From an uncultured Gelidibacter sp. (lineage in GTDB: Bacteria > Bacteroidota > Bacteroidia > Flavobacteriales > Flavobacteriaceae), in contig NZ_CANMTE010000004.1 of assembly GCF_947500795.1 (NCBI RefSeq), positions 334,216 through 398,215 of the forward strand: a stretch of 64,000 nt of DNA. Reading direction: 5' to 3'. The notes beneath the pieces were generated by a model. It ran no database searches and was not told the DNA's origin. It saw nothing but the letters and a program-made list of their open reading frames with translations. The position numbers and the translations under genes are program-made. This document shows, piece by piece, positions 57,195-63,917 of this stretch. Each line of letters starts with the position of its first letter. The stretch's first letter is position 1.

Positions 57195-58286
57195 TTATAA
57201 ATAACTTTTCCCATAGCCATCCAAATCATCTAAAGGACTTTTAACCTGATTTATTTGTTTTTGGGTGACATGCGTATAAATCATGGTGGTTTTAATGTTG
57301 TGATGCCCCAATAAATCTTGAATTATTCTAATATCTGTACCTGTTTGCAGCAGATGAGATGCATAGCTATGTCGCAAACCATGTATTCCTATTGATTTAT
57401 TAATCCGAGCTTTTTGCATGGCATTCCTAAAAACACTTTGCACACTCCCTTTGGAATATTGTCCGCCATACTGACCTTCCAACAAATATTCTTTTGGCTT
57501 AAACTCATAATAATACGCCCTTAGCAACGGCACCACGGAAGTTGGCAGTGGGACATACCTGTCTTTTTTCCCTTTTCCTGCCGCGATGAGCACAATTTTA
57601 TCTTTAGAATTGATGTGCGCTAATTTTAGATTCACCACTTCACTTACCCGCAATCCCATACCATAACACAGTTGCAATGCCAAAAGATGCTTGGCGTTAG
57701 TCACCTGACGGAACAGTCTTTTTATTTCTTGTTGTGTGAGTAATTTTGGCAATGTTGACGGTTTTTTAGGACGTGGAATGTCAAAAAACATTTTGTTGTG
57801 GTGAAGCACCTGCTCAAAATAAAATTTAATGGCATTGATCTTACCATTAAGTTTTCGCTCCTTCATTTTCTCATTCTTTAGGCAGTAAAGGAAATACGCC
57901 TTAAGCCTTTCCGGCGTTAGTTTGTCGACTGGATACTCTCTAATTAAGAGCAGCAAATGTTTTAATTCAGCACAATACACACGGACGGTGTTCTGGCTAT
58001 AGGCTTTAAGTTGTAATTGGTTTATGAAATCTGACATTGCCTTTTGGTTGACAGGATGGATATCTTGCAACCATTTATTTTCAATGTCTTCTTGGGGCAT
58101 TTGCAATGCCGTTCTAACAGCGGGAAGATCGGGCATGTACCAGGATTTATAGGTTGGATTCCATCGGGCAGAAGGCAATTTCTTTTTCAAATCGTTTATG
58201 AGTGCGTGCTCGTACGGAAACTTGATCCAAATGACTTGTTTATTATGGAGTATTCCTGATTGAAAGTTGCATTTGTCTAAGTTCAT
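57195..58286 (-). CDS. Tyrosine recombinase of the integron-like array
   Basis: 363 aa. Catalytic residues: Arg213 (GLRVSEV), Lys about 238 (GKGKKDR), His302 and Arg305 (HGLRHSYASHLL), His328 (LLGHHN) and Tyr337 (TTMIYTHV). The C-terminal stretch TMIYTHV...VKSPLDDL is very like that of IntI integrases. But Arg213 to His302 span only 89 residues, against about 131 in IntI1, so the integron-specific insertion is absent. Residues 1-65 form an extra N-terminal domain (IKFPYEHALINDLKKKLPSARW, KSWYMP) before the usual SAM-like core-binding domain. Transcribed away from the cassettes. Predicted to recombine attI and attC sites. Confidence 0.9.
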   Translation of the reverse strand: MNLDKCNFQSGILHNKQVIWIKFPYEHALINDLKKKLPSARWNPTYKSWYMPDLPAVRTALQMPQEDIENKWLQDIHPVNQKAMSDFINQLQLKAYSQNTVRVYCAELKHLLLLIREYPVDKLTPERLKAYFLYCLKNEKMKERKLNGKINAIKFYFEQVLHHNKMFFDIPRPKKPSTLPKLLTQQEIKRLFRQVTNAKHLLALQLCYGMGLRVSEVVNLKLAHINSKDKIVLIAAGKGKKDRYVPLPTSVVPLLRAYYYEFKPKEYLLEGQYGGQYSKGSVQSVFRNAMQKARINKSIGIHGLRHSYASHLLQTGTDIRIIQDLLGHHNIKTTMIYTHVTQKQINQVKSPLDDLDGYGKSYL

Positions 58287-58289
58287 AGC

Positions 58290-58304
58290 ACCTTGTTATA
58301 AGGT
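58290..58304. promoter_or_regulatory. Palindrome in the integrase promoter
   Basis: accttgttataaggt (5-bp arms, 5-nt spacer) lies 4 bp before the integrase ATG on the minus strand. It could be a repressor site. A second palindrome follows at 58324. Confidence 0.5.
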
Positions 58305-58323
58305 ATATCACAACAAAACAACA

Positions 58324-58341
58324 TTAGGATATACATCCTAA
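58324..58341. promoter_or_regulatory. Perfect palindrome upstream of the integrase
   Basis: ttaggat-atac-atcctaa has 7-bp perfect arms, 38 bp upstream of the integrase start. A dimeric regulator site or recombinase-binding site is likely. No T-tract, so not a terminator. Confidence 0.55.
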
Positions 58342-58413
58342 AGATATACAAAATAAGCAACACCAAAACCAATTAACCCATTGATTTTCAAGGAACAGCA
58401 TAAGACTACACTA

Positions 58414-58465
58414 TTTTGACAATTTGTAGAAGATATTTAATATATTTGAGTGTTGTAAGTAATGC
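58414..58465 (+). promoter_or_regulatory. attI-like junction with cassette promoter
   Basis: ttttgac at 58414 and TATATTTG at 58441-58448 form a Bacteroidota-type promoter. Only 3 bp later begins gttgtaagtaatgc (58452-58465), the start of cassette 1, complementary to the opening of attC1 (59289-59302). The transcription start is therefore predicted almost at the crossover point, so any inserted first cassette would be expressed. Confidence 0.65.
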
Positions 58466-58484
58466 CGAAAAACCCAGAAACCAA

Positions 58485-59279
58485 GTGAATAAAACAATAT
58501 TTGAAATTACCAAAATGGATTGTCCTTCAGAGGAAAATCTTATCCGAATGAAATTGGACGGAATTTCAAGCATTGCGAATTTGGACTTTGATATTCCGAA
58601 TCGAAAATTGACCGTTTTTCACAGCGGAGAAATTGACCAAATCGAAAAGTCCGTTATCGAATTGAATTTAGGTGGAAAAAAAATCTCAACGGAACAAACC
58701 GACCAAACGGAATTTAAAGAAAACGAAAATCAGAAAAAACTACTTTGGTCTGTACTTGCCATAAATTTTGCTTTTTTCATTATTGAAATGACAACAGGAA
58801 TTATCTCAAAATCTATGGGACTTGTTGCCGATAGTTTAGATATGCTTGCGGACAGTTTTGTGTACGGAATTAGTTTGTTTGCGGTTGGCGGAACAGTAAT
58901 AAAGAAAAAACGGATTGCCAAACTTGCTGGATATTTTCAAATAATACTTGCGATTATTGGATTTGTAGAAGTCTTGAGAAGATTTTTCGGAAACGAGAAA
59001 CTTCCCGATTTTTCAACAATGATTATAGTTTCGATTTTTGCACTTATTGCAAACGGAATTTGTCTTTATATTTTGCAAAAGTCAAAGAGCAAAGAAGAAG
59101 CACATATGAAAGCGAGTATGATTTTCACTTCGAATGACGTGATTATCAATTTGGGAGTAATTATTGCAGGAATTTTAGTGCATTATTTGAGTTCTAATAA
59201 ACCTGATTTGATTATCGGAACAATTGTTTTTGCATTGGTAATTCAAGGAGCATTTCGGATTTTGAAATTAAGTAAGTGA
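58485..59279 (+). CDS. Cation-efflux protein with HMA-like N-terminus (cassette 1)
   Basis: I start at GTG 58485 (NKTIFEITKMDCPSEEN). The TTG in the ORF track lies upstream of the cassette junction and would make the protein depend on attI sequence. Residues 1-70 resemble a heavy-metal-associated domain with MDCPSEEN in the MxCxxC place (second Cys replaced). Then come six membrane helices with GLVADSLDMLADSFVYG, the cation diffusion facilitator signature. Likely exports a divalent or soft metal. An ATG-started octapeptide frame (MPKNPETK) ends by overlapping the GTG, a possible leader. Confidence 0.85.
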   Translation: MNKTIFEITKMDCPSEENLIRMKLDGISSIANLDFDIPNRKLTVFHSGEIDQIEKSVIELNLGGKKISTEQTDQTEFKENENQKKLLWSVLAINFAFFIIEMTTGIISKSMGLVADSLDMLADSFVYGISLFAVGGTVIKKKRIAKLAGYFQIILAIIGFVEVLRRFFGNEKLPDFSTMIIVSIFALIANGICLYILQKSKSKEEAHMKASMIFTSNDVIINLGVIIAGILVHYLSSNKPDLIIGTIVFALVIQGAFRILKLSK

Positions 59280-59288
59280 ACTAAAAAA

Positions 59289-59429
59289 GCACTACTTACA
59301 ACAACGTGTATAATTAATGGCTGGTTCTCGCCTACTTACGAAAATCCTCGCGGATTTTCTATTCGGTTTTTATTTGCTAAATTAGGTGCTTAAACACGCC
59401 ACTAATCATACACAAAACCGTTGTGGTGC
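59289..59429 (+). other. attC-like recombination site 1
   Basis: Opens with gcactacttacaac, complementary to the start of cassette 1, and ends at gttgtggtgc, the start of cassette 2. Inner arms TGTATAATTAATGGC (59307-59321) and gccactaatcatacac (59398-59412) pair at 13 of 15 positions; both mismatches are A-C on top. A perfect central hairpin gaaaatcc-tcgc-ggattttc sits at 59340-59359. Crossover is expected after G59420. Confidence 0.85.
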
Positions 59430-59451
59430 ATTTGAGAAAAACCGAAATACT

Positions 59452-59976
59452 ATGAAACTGAACTACATAATATCATTTTTAACGTTGATTTTAATCAATA
59501 GTAATTTATTTGGACAAGCGAAAAAATTTGACATAGAAAATGGAGAAATAAAACCTATAGTGCAATCCATAGACGGAATGAAAAGCGACTCGCTTTATAT
59601 CAAATCTAATGAATGGATTAATTACAATTTTAAAAAAGCAGATGCTGTAATTGGTAGTGCAATTGACAATAAAATGATAAGGTTTACTGGAATTAATCCA
59701 AGTTTTGCAAAAAGTTTCGGTTACACTTACGACCTCGAATTTACAGTCAGAATTAAATTTAAAGAAAACCGATATAAACTGACAATCGAAAATTTACGCT
59801 CTGGAAATAACGGAACATTTGCGAATTTTAATTTAGAAGATTATTATAAATCAAATGGACAACCAAGAAAAGCGTATAAAGACTTTGTTGTCGGAATTGA
59901 AAATACGTTGGACAATCTAAATTTATCAATCTATAATTATTTAACTGGAAAGACAGAAAAAAATGATGATTGGTAA
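59452..59976 (+). CDS. DUF4468-like exported protein (cassette 2)
   Basis: 174 aa from ATG 59452 (MKLNYIIS); the ORF track extends upstream across the attC1 junction. Signal peptide ending NLFGQ. The mature part (SDSLYIKSNEWINYNFKKADAVIGSAI, MIRFTGINPSF, YTYDLEFTVRIKFKENRYKLTIENL) follows the pattern of DUF4468, a TBP-like fold of unknown function common in Bacteroidota. The start lies 32 bp after the crossover point, typical of a tight integron cassette. Confidence 0.8.
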   Translation: MKLNYIISFLTLILINSNLFGQAKKFDIENGEIKPIVQSIDGMKSDSLYIKSNEWINYNFKKADAVIGSAIDNKMIRFTGINPSFAKSFGYTYDLEFTVRIKFKENRYKLTIENLRSGNNGTFANFNLEDYYKSNGQPRKAYKDFVVGIENTLDNLNLSIYNYLTGKTEKNDDW

Positions 59977-59988
59977 AAAACAAAAAAC

Positions 59989-60129
59989 GCACCACAACAC
60001 CGTATAAAAATAATTGCGGTTTAGTGCTTAATCAAAGGTCGTTGCGTGTTTGTAACGTCTGATTTTCCTTCGGAAAATCCTCGCATACAAACCCGCAACT
60101 ATTCTTATACATAAACGTTACCCACAAGC
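59989..60129 (+). other. attC-like recombination site 2
   Basis: Opens with gcaccacaac, an exact 10/10 complement of the start of cassette 2 (gttgtggtgc), and ends at gttacccac (60117), the start of cassette 3. Arms gtataaaaataattgcgg (60002-60019) and ccgcaactattcttatac (60093-60110) pair except for two A-C positions. Next to them the right arm has one extra base, a bulge. Central hairpin gattttcc-ttc-ggaaaatc at 60061-60079. Confidence 0.85.
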
Positions 60130-60239
60130 TAAAAAAAGAGCAATACACCAAAAATGTTTCATTTTTCCATAACCATTTCCAGTAAAAGATTTTAAGTTCC
60201 TATCAAAACTTAAAAAAGGAATAGACTATTCAATTATTT

Positions 60240-60255
60240 ATCGTAATATTGCAAT
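60240..60255 (+). promoter_or_regulatory. arsR promoter/operator, copy 2
   Basis: The 16-mer atcgtaatattgcaat is identical to that at 696-711 and contains the -7 box TAATATTG. It lies inside cassette 3, so the cassette carries its own promoter. ATG of arsR is 23 bp downstream. Confidence 0.7.
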
Positions 60256-60278
60256 TAAACAATGAAGGGATATAAAAA

Positions 60279-60587
60279 ATGTATACTGACCAACAAAAAG
60301 AAATCGCTCTATTCGCAAAAGTCTTCGGACATCCTGCTCGAGTAGCTATTTTACAACAATTATTTAGAATTGATGCTTGCTATTGCGGAGATTTATCCGA
60401 ACAAATTGGTCTTGCCCAACCTACTATATCACAACATTTAAAAGAATTAAAAACCTTAGGACTAATTAAAGGGACTGTTGAAGGTGTCAAAGTGTGCTAT
60501 TGTATTGACAATGAAAACTGGACTAAAATGAAAGTTTTAATGCATCAATTCTTAGATCAAGACATTCCTAAAACAGATTGTTGCTAA
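60279..60587 (+). CDS. arsR: ArsR-family repressor (cassette 3)
   Basis: 102 aa winged-helix repressor with IGLAQPTISQHLKELKTLG and the metalloid ligand motif ACYCGDL, where two Cys are spaced as in ArsR; it ends in DCC. It is very similar to the ArsR at 730. It is the first gene of the cassette-borne arsenic operon and is probably self-regulated through the identical upstream 16-mer. Confidence 0.93.
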   Translation: MYTDQQKEIALFAKVFGHPARVAILQQLFRIDACYCGDLSEQIGLAQPTISQHLKELKTLGLIKGTVEGVKVCYCIDNENWTKMKVLMHQFLDQDIPKTDCC

Positions 60588-60639
60588 ATTTTTTAATTAA
60601 ATCAATCGTTAAATCGCAATAAACAAATAATATAAAGAT

Positions 60640-61107
60640 ATGAAGCTATCAGAGATTAAAAATAAATTAAATATACTAGATAAGATTGCTTTCCAGTTAC
60701 CGAACGGAGAATTAGTACCCAACCACTTTCACGTAACAGAAGTTGGAAAAATCACAAAACATTTTATTGACTGTGGAGGAACTGTGAGAAAGGAAGAAGT
60801 TGCAAACTTCCAACTTTGGAATGCAAATGACTATGACCACAGGTTGCATCCAGAAAAACTATTAAGCATTATTGAACTATCCGAACACATTCTAGGCACT
60901 GGAGATTTAGATATCGAGGTGGAATATCAAGGTAATACGATTGGGAAATTCGGACTTGACTTTGATGGTAAAAACTTTTTGTTGACCAATAAAAAAACCG
61001 ATTGTTTGGCAAAAGATAAATGTGGGATTCCTGAAGAAAAACCAAAAACAAAGCTATCTGAACTAAAAAATGAACCTTCTTGCTCGCCAGGCAGTGGCTG
61101 TTGCTAA
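60640..61107 (+). CDS. DUF6428 family protein (cassette 3)
   Basis: 155 aa, cytosolic. QLPNGELVPNHFHVTEVGKITKHFIDCGGTVR, NFQLWNANDYDHRLHPEKLL and GDLDIEVEYQ are the family landmarks. This family recurs in Bacteroidota arsenic operons; function unknown. The C-terminal tail NEPSCSPGSGCC mirrors the ArsM tail SCNPASGCC, so it may bind As(III) or pass it on. Confidence 0.85.
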   Translation: MKLSEIKNKLNILDKIAFQLPNGELVPNHFHVTEVGKITKHFIDCGGTVRKEEVANFQLWNANDYDHRLHPEKLLSIIELSEHILGTGDLDIEVEYQGNTIGKFGLDFDGKNFLLTNKKTDCLAKDKCGIPEEKPKTKLSELKNEPSCSPGSGCC

Positions 61108-61130
61108 AATAATAATTTAATATTAGGAAA

Positions 61131-61766
61131 ATGTCAATAACAAAACCAACAATGTTTTCAGAAATTGAACAAGTAATTAAGGGATTAAATCCTCAAACAA
61201 TTTCAGTTGAACGTAAAGCAATTTTACAGTCGCTAACGGATTTTGTTCAGTCTAAAGTTTCAAATCATCGAGAAATTAGAATCAACTTTATCTGTACTCA
61301 CAATTCACGAAGAAGTCATTTATCACAGGTTTGGGCACAAACTTTAGCGCATTATTTTAATGTCAAGAATGTATTTTGTTATTCAGCTGGTACAGAGAGC
61401 ACAGCACTTTTTCCAATGGTTGCAGAAACTTTACGAAATTCGGGTTTTCAAATTAAAACTATTTCAAAAAGCGAAAATCCTGTTTACAGCATTAAATATA
61501 CGTACAACCAGCATCCAATAATCGGATTTTCAAAAAGATTGGATGACGATTTTAACCCGAAATCTGAATTTGTTGCAATTATGACTTGCGATTCAGCAAA
61601 CGAAGCCTGTCCATTTGTTAGCGGAGCAGAAAAACGGATTCCCATAACTTTTGAAGACCCAAAAGCATTTGACAATACACCACAACAGGCAGAAAAGTAT
61701 AATGAAAGAAGTCTGCAAATTGCAACAGAACTGTTTTACGTTTTCTCTCAAATAAAAACCTCCTAA
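61131..61766 (+). CDS. ArsC-type low-molecular-weight phosphatase/arsenate reductase (cassette 3)
   Basis: 211 aa with a LMW-phosphatase loop INFICTHNSRRSHLSQVWA (CX5R) and two later cysteines in MTCDSANEACPF, which could act as the resolving thiols of a thioredoxin-coupled arsenate reductase. It is longer than ordinary ArsC (about 130 aa) because of N-terminal (~50 aa) and internal additions. The operon setting strongly favours As(V) to As(III) reduction over protein dephosphorylation. Confidence 0.86.
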   Translation: MSITKPTMFSEIEQVIKGLNPQTISVERKAILQSLTDFVQSKVSNHREIRINFICTHNSRRSHLSQVWAQTLAHYFNVKNVFCYSAGTESTALFPMVAETLRNSGFQIKTISKSENPVYSIKYTYNQHPIIGFSKRLDDDFNPKSEFVAIMTCDSANEACPFVSGAEKRIPITFEDPKAFDNTPQQAEKYNERSLQIATELFYVFSQIKTS

Positions 61767-61804
61767 ATGTTTTCAAAACCTTTTAATTCAAAATAGAACT
61801 AATT

Positions 61805-62221
61805 ATGGAATACCAAATTAAAGGATTAGCCATTTCAAATAAAGACGCTGCTATTCAAATAAAGCAAAGCGATATAGTTTTCGGAACAACATCAAAGTCT
61901 GCTGAAATTTTACCTAATCCTGCCGAGTTGTTTTTAGGAGCTTTTGCTTCGTGTATGTTGAAAAATGTCGAGCGTTTTTCTTCGATGATGAAGTTCACTT
62001 ATTTGAAAGCCACAGTAGATGTGTCAGCTATACGAACGGAAAAACCATTGAAAATGGATCATATAGCTTATAAACTAATTATTTACAGTTCTGATGAAAG
62101 TTTAAATATTCCATTGCTAAAAAAGAATATTGAAAAATTTGGCACAATATACAATACGGTAAAGTTATCGTGCAATATAGACGGAGCCATTGAACAGGAA
62201 AAAGACTTATTAAATAATTAG
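61805..62221 (+). CDS. OsmC-like protein (cassette 3)
   Basis: 138 aa. NPAELFLGAFASCMLKNVERFSSMM carries the OsmC motif with one conserved Cys; the second Cys is in TVKLSCNIDGAIE. OsmC/Ohr proteins reduce peroxides through a Cys pair. In this operon it may cope with thiol stress linked to arsenic. 12 bp before acr3. Confidence 0.85.
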   Translation: MEYQIKGLAISNKDAAIQIKQSDIVFGTTSKSAEILPNPAELFLGAFASCMLKNVERFSSMMKFTYLKATVDVSAIRTEKPLKMDHIAYKLIIYSSDESLNIPLLKKNIEKFGTIYNTVKLSCNIDGAIEQEKDLLNN

Positions 62222-62233
62222 AAAAAAGAGGTT

Positions 62234-63274
62234 ATGAAAAAAATGAGTTTTCTCAATAATTATTTAACGCTATGGATATTTCTTGCTATGCTCTTGGGCG
62301 TAGCAATTGGGTTTTTCTATCCTTCCTTTCCAAGCATTATTGATTCAATGAGTAGAGGCACTACAAACATTCCCATAGCAATAGGATTAATTTTAATGAT
62401 GTATCCACCTTTGGCTAAAGTGAACTATGCTCTTTTGCCAAAAGTTTTTAGAAACACTAAAATTCTTTCCATCTCACTTTTTCTAAACTGGATAATTGCT
62501 CCCGTTTTAATGTTTGTTTTGGCAATTACTTTTTTACGTGATTATCCAGAATATATGGTAGGTGTTATTTTAATCGGATTAGCTCGCTGTATCGCAATGG
62601 TTTTAGTTTGGAACGACCTTGCTGAAGGAGATAGCGAATATGGAGCTGGTTTGGTCGCTTTAAATAGTATTTTCCAAGTTTTTGCCTATAGTTTCTATGC
62701 TTGGATTTTTATAACGGTTCTTCCACCGTATTTTGGATTTGAAGGAGCTATTGTCGATATCTCAATTGCTACTGTTGCAGAAAGTGTAGCAATCTATTTG
62801 GGTCTACCCTTTTTAATGGGAATTTTAAGTAGAGTGATTTTGGTAAGGTTAAAAGGAGAAAAGTGGTATACAGAAAAGTTTATTCCTGCCATTTCACCAA
62901 TAACGCTAATTGCGTTATTATTTACCATTGTCATTATGTTCTCGCTCAAAGGAGAGTTAATAGTTGAAATTCCAATGGACGTTTTAATTATTGCAGTTCC
63001 TTTAATTTTGTATTTTAGTTTAATGTTCATCATCAGTTTTTTCTTTACTAAAGCAATGGGAGCTTCCTATAAGGAAAATGCAGCCGTCTCATTTACAGCG
63101 GCAGGAAATAACTTTGAATTAGCGATTGCTGTTGCTATAGCAGTATTTGGACTAAATTCCGGACAGGCTTTTGCGGGTGTAGTTGGACCATTAGTTGAAG
63201 TTCCAGTTCTTATCTTTTTGGTTCGAGTTTCATTTTGGTTAAAGAAAAAATATTATGACAAAGTCAGTATTTGA
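62234..63274 (+). CDS. acr3: ACR3-family arsenite efflux transporter (cassette 3)
   Basis: 346 aa with ten membrane segments. The ACR3 signature [31 protein letters not shown] contains the essential Cys, and [20 protein letters not shown] is the second conserved region. It exports As(III) driven by the proton gradient. It ends the five-gene operon; its stop is only about 20 bp before attC3. Confidence 0.95.
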   Translation: MKKMSFLNNYLTLWIFLAMLLGVAIGFFYPSFPSIIDSMSRGTTNIPIAIGLILMMYPPLAKVNYALLPKVFRNTKILSISLFLNWIIAPVLMFVLAITFLRDYPEYMVGVILIGLARCIAMVLVWNDLAEGDSEYGAGLVALNSIFQVFAYSFYAWIFITVLPPYFGFEGAIVDISIATVAESVAIYLGLPFLMGILSRVILVRLKGEKWYTEKFIPAISPITLIALLFTIVIMFSLKGELIVEIPMDVLIIAVPLILYFSLMFIISFFFTKAMGASYKENAAVSFTAAGNNFELAIAVAIAVFGLNSGQAFAGVVGPLVEVPVLIFLVRVSFWLKKKYYDKVSI

Positions 63275-63294
63275 TGACGTATTAAAGAAAGAAA

Positions 63295-63433
63295 GCCAGT
63301 GGGTAACATTGTATAAGCGTAATGCGGGATTTATAGCTAAATTGAACATTTCGTCAAGTAATAAAAATTTATATAAAATGAAAGTATCATCTTCGAAAGC
63401 CCGCACTACGCTTATACTTGACCGTTGTAAAAC
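63295..63433 (+). other. attC-like recombination site 3
   Basis: Opens with gccagtgggtaac, whose last nine bases are the exact complement of the start of cassette 3 (gttacccac), and closes at gttgtaaaac (63424), the start of cassette 4. Arms gtataagcgtaatgcggg (63311-63328) and cccgcactacgcttatac (63400-63417) pair at 17 of 18 positions; the mismatch is A-C. The centre differs from attC1 and attC2 and has no GAAAATCC hairpin. Confidence 0.83.
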
Positions 63434-63435
63434 AT

Positions 63436-63912
63436 TTGAAAAAACCAATCTACATAGCGTTAATCCTTGGTATTCTGACAAGTTGTTCGGTAAATAAAAC
63501 TATTTCCGAAATCAAGAATTACGTAAATGTAATAGAAAATCGAACTGACCTCAATGAATCTATAACAGAATATAATACAGAGCATTTAAATGGAGAAGTT
63601 GTTGGTGGAACTTCGACCTATGAATTAACTGACGAACAAAATAAACTCTACCGAATAATAACGGAAACAGCTCAACCAAATGATTCATCAGCTAACTTTG
63701 AGTTTTATTATAAAGAAAAAGTCTTGGTTTTTGCTAAAGTCTTACAATTTTCAAATAAAAAAGCAGAATTAGATACAATTACAAATACAGAATTATATTT
63801 TAATAAAGGGAAACTAATAAAGCAAATTGATTTTAAACCAAAAAAAATAGATTCCGAAAAAATAAAGTTATTAGCCGAATCTTATACTGTTGAAGGACTT
63901 GGAACAAAATAA
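63436..63912 (+). CDS. Small exported lipoprotein (cassette 4)
   Basis: 158 aa from TTG 63436 (KKPIYIALILGILTSCSVNK, a lipoprotein signal). The earlier TTG at 63418 lies before the crossover point and would split the frame between cassettes. The mature part (TDEQNKLYRIITETAQPND, KVLVFAKVLQFSNKKAELD) matches no family I recognise. The body ends 5 bp before attC4. Confidence 0.72.
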   Translation: MKKPIYIALILGILTSCSVNKTISEIKNYVNVIENRTDLNESITEYNTEHLNGEVVGGTSTYELTDEQNKLYRIITETAQPNDSSANFEFYYKEKVLVFAKVLQFSNKKAELDTITNTELYFNKGKLIKQIDFKPKKIDSEKIKLLAESYTVEGLGTK

Positions 63913-63917
63913 AAAAC

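Noticed and set aside
58416-58484. TTG-started N-terminal extension of the cassette 1 transporter
   Set aside because: It would be encoded by the promoter and attI-like sequence and is unrelated to the transporter family.
59289-63433. attC-like sites considered as CRISPR or simple dispersed repeats
   Set aside because: There are no short regular repeats with spacers; the sites are long, imperfect and differ from each other except in structure.
63255-63497. 80-codon ORF overlapping the end of acr3
   Set aside because: It runs through attC3 and into the next cassette, so the frame is explained by the recombination site.
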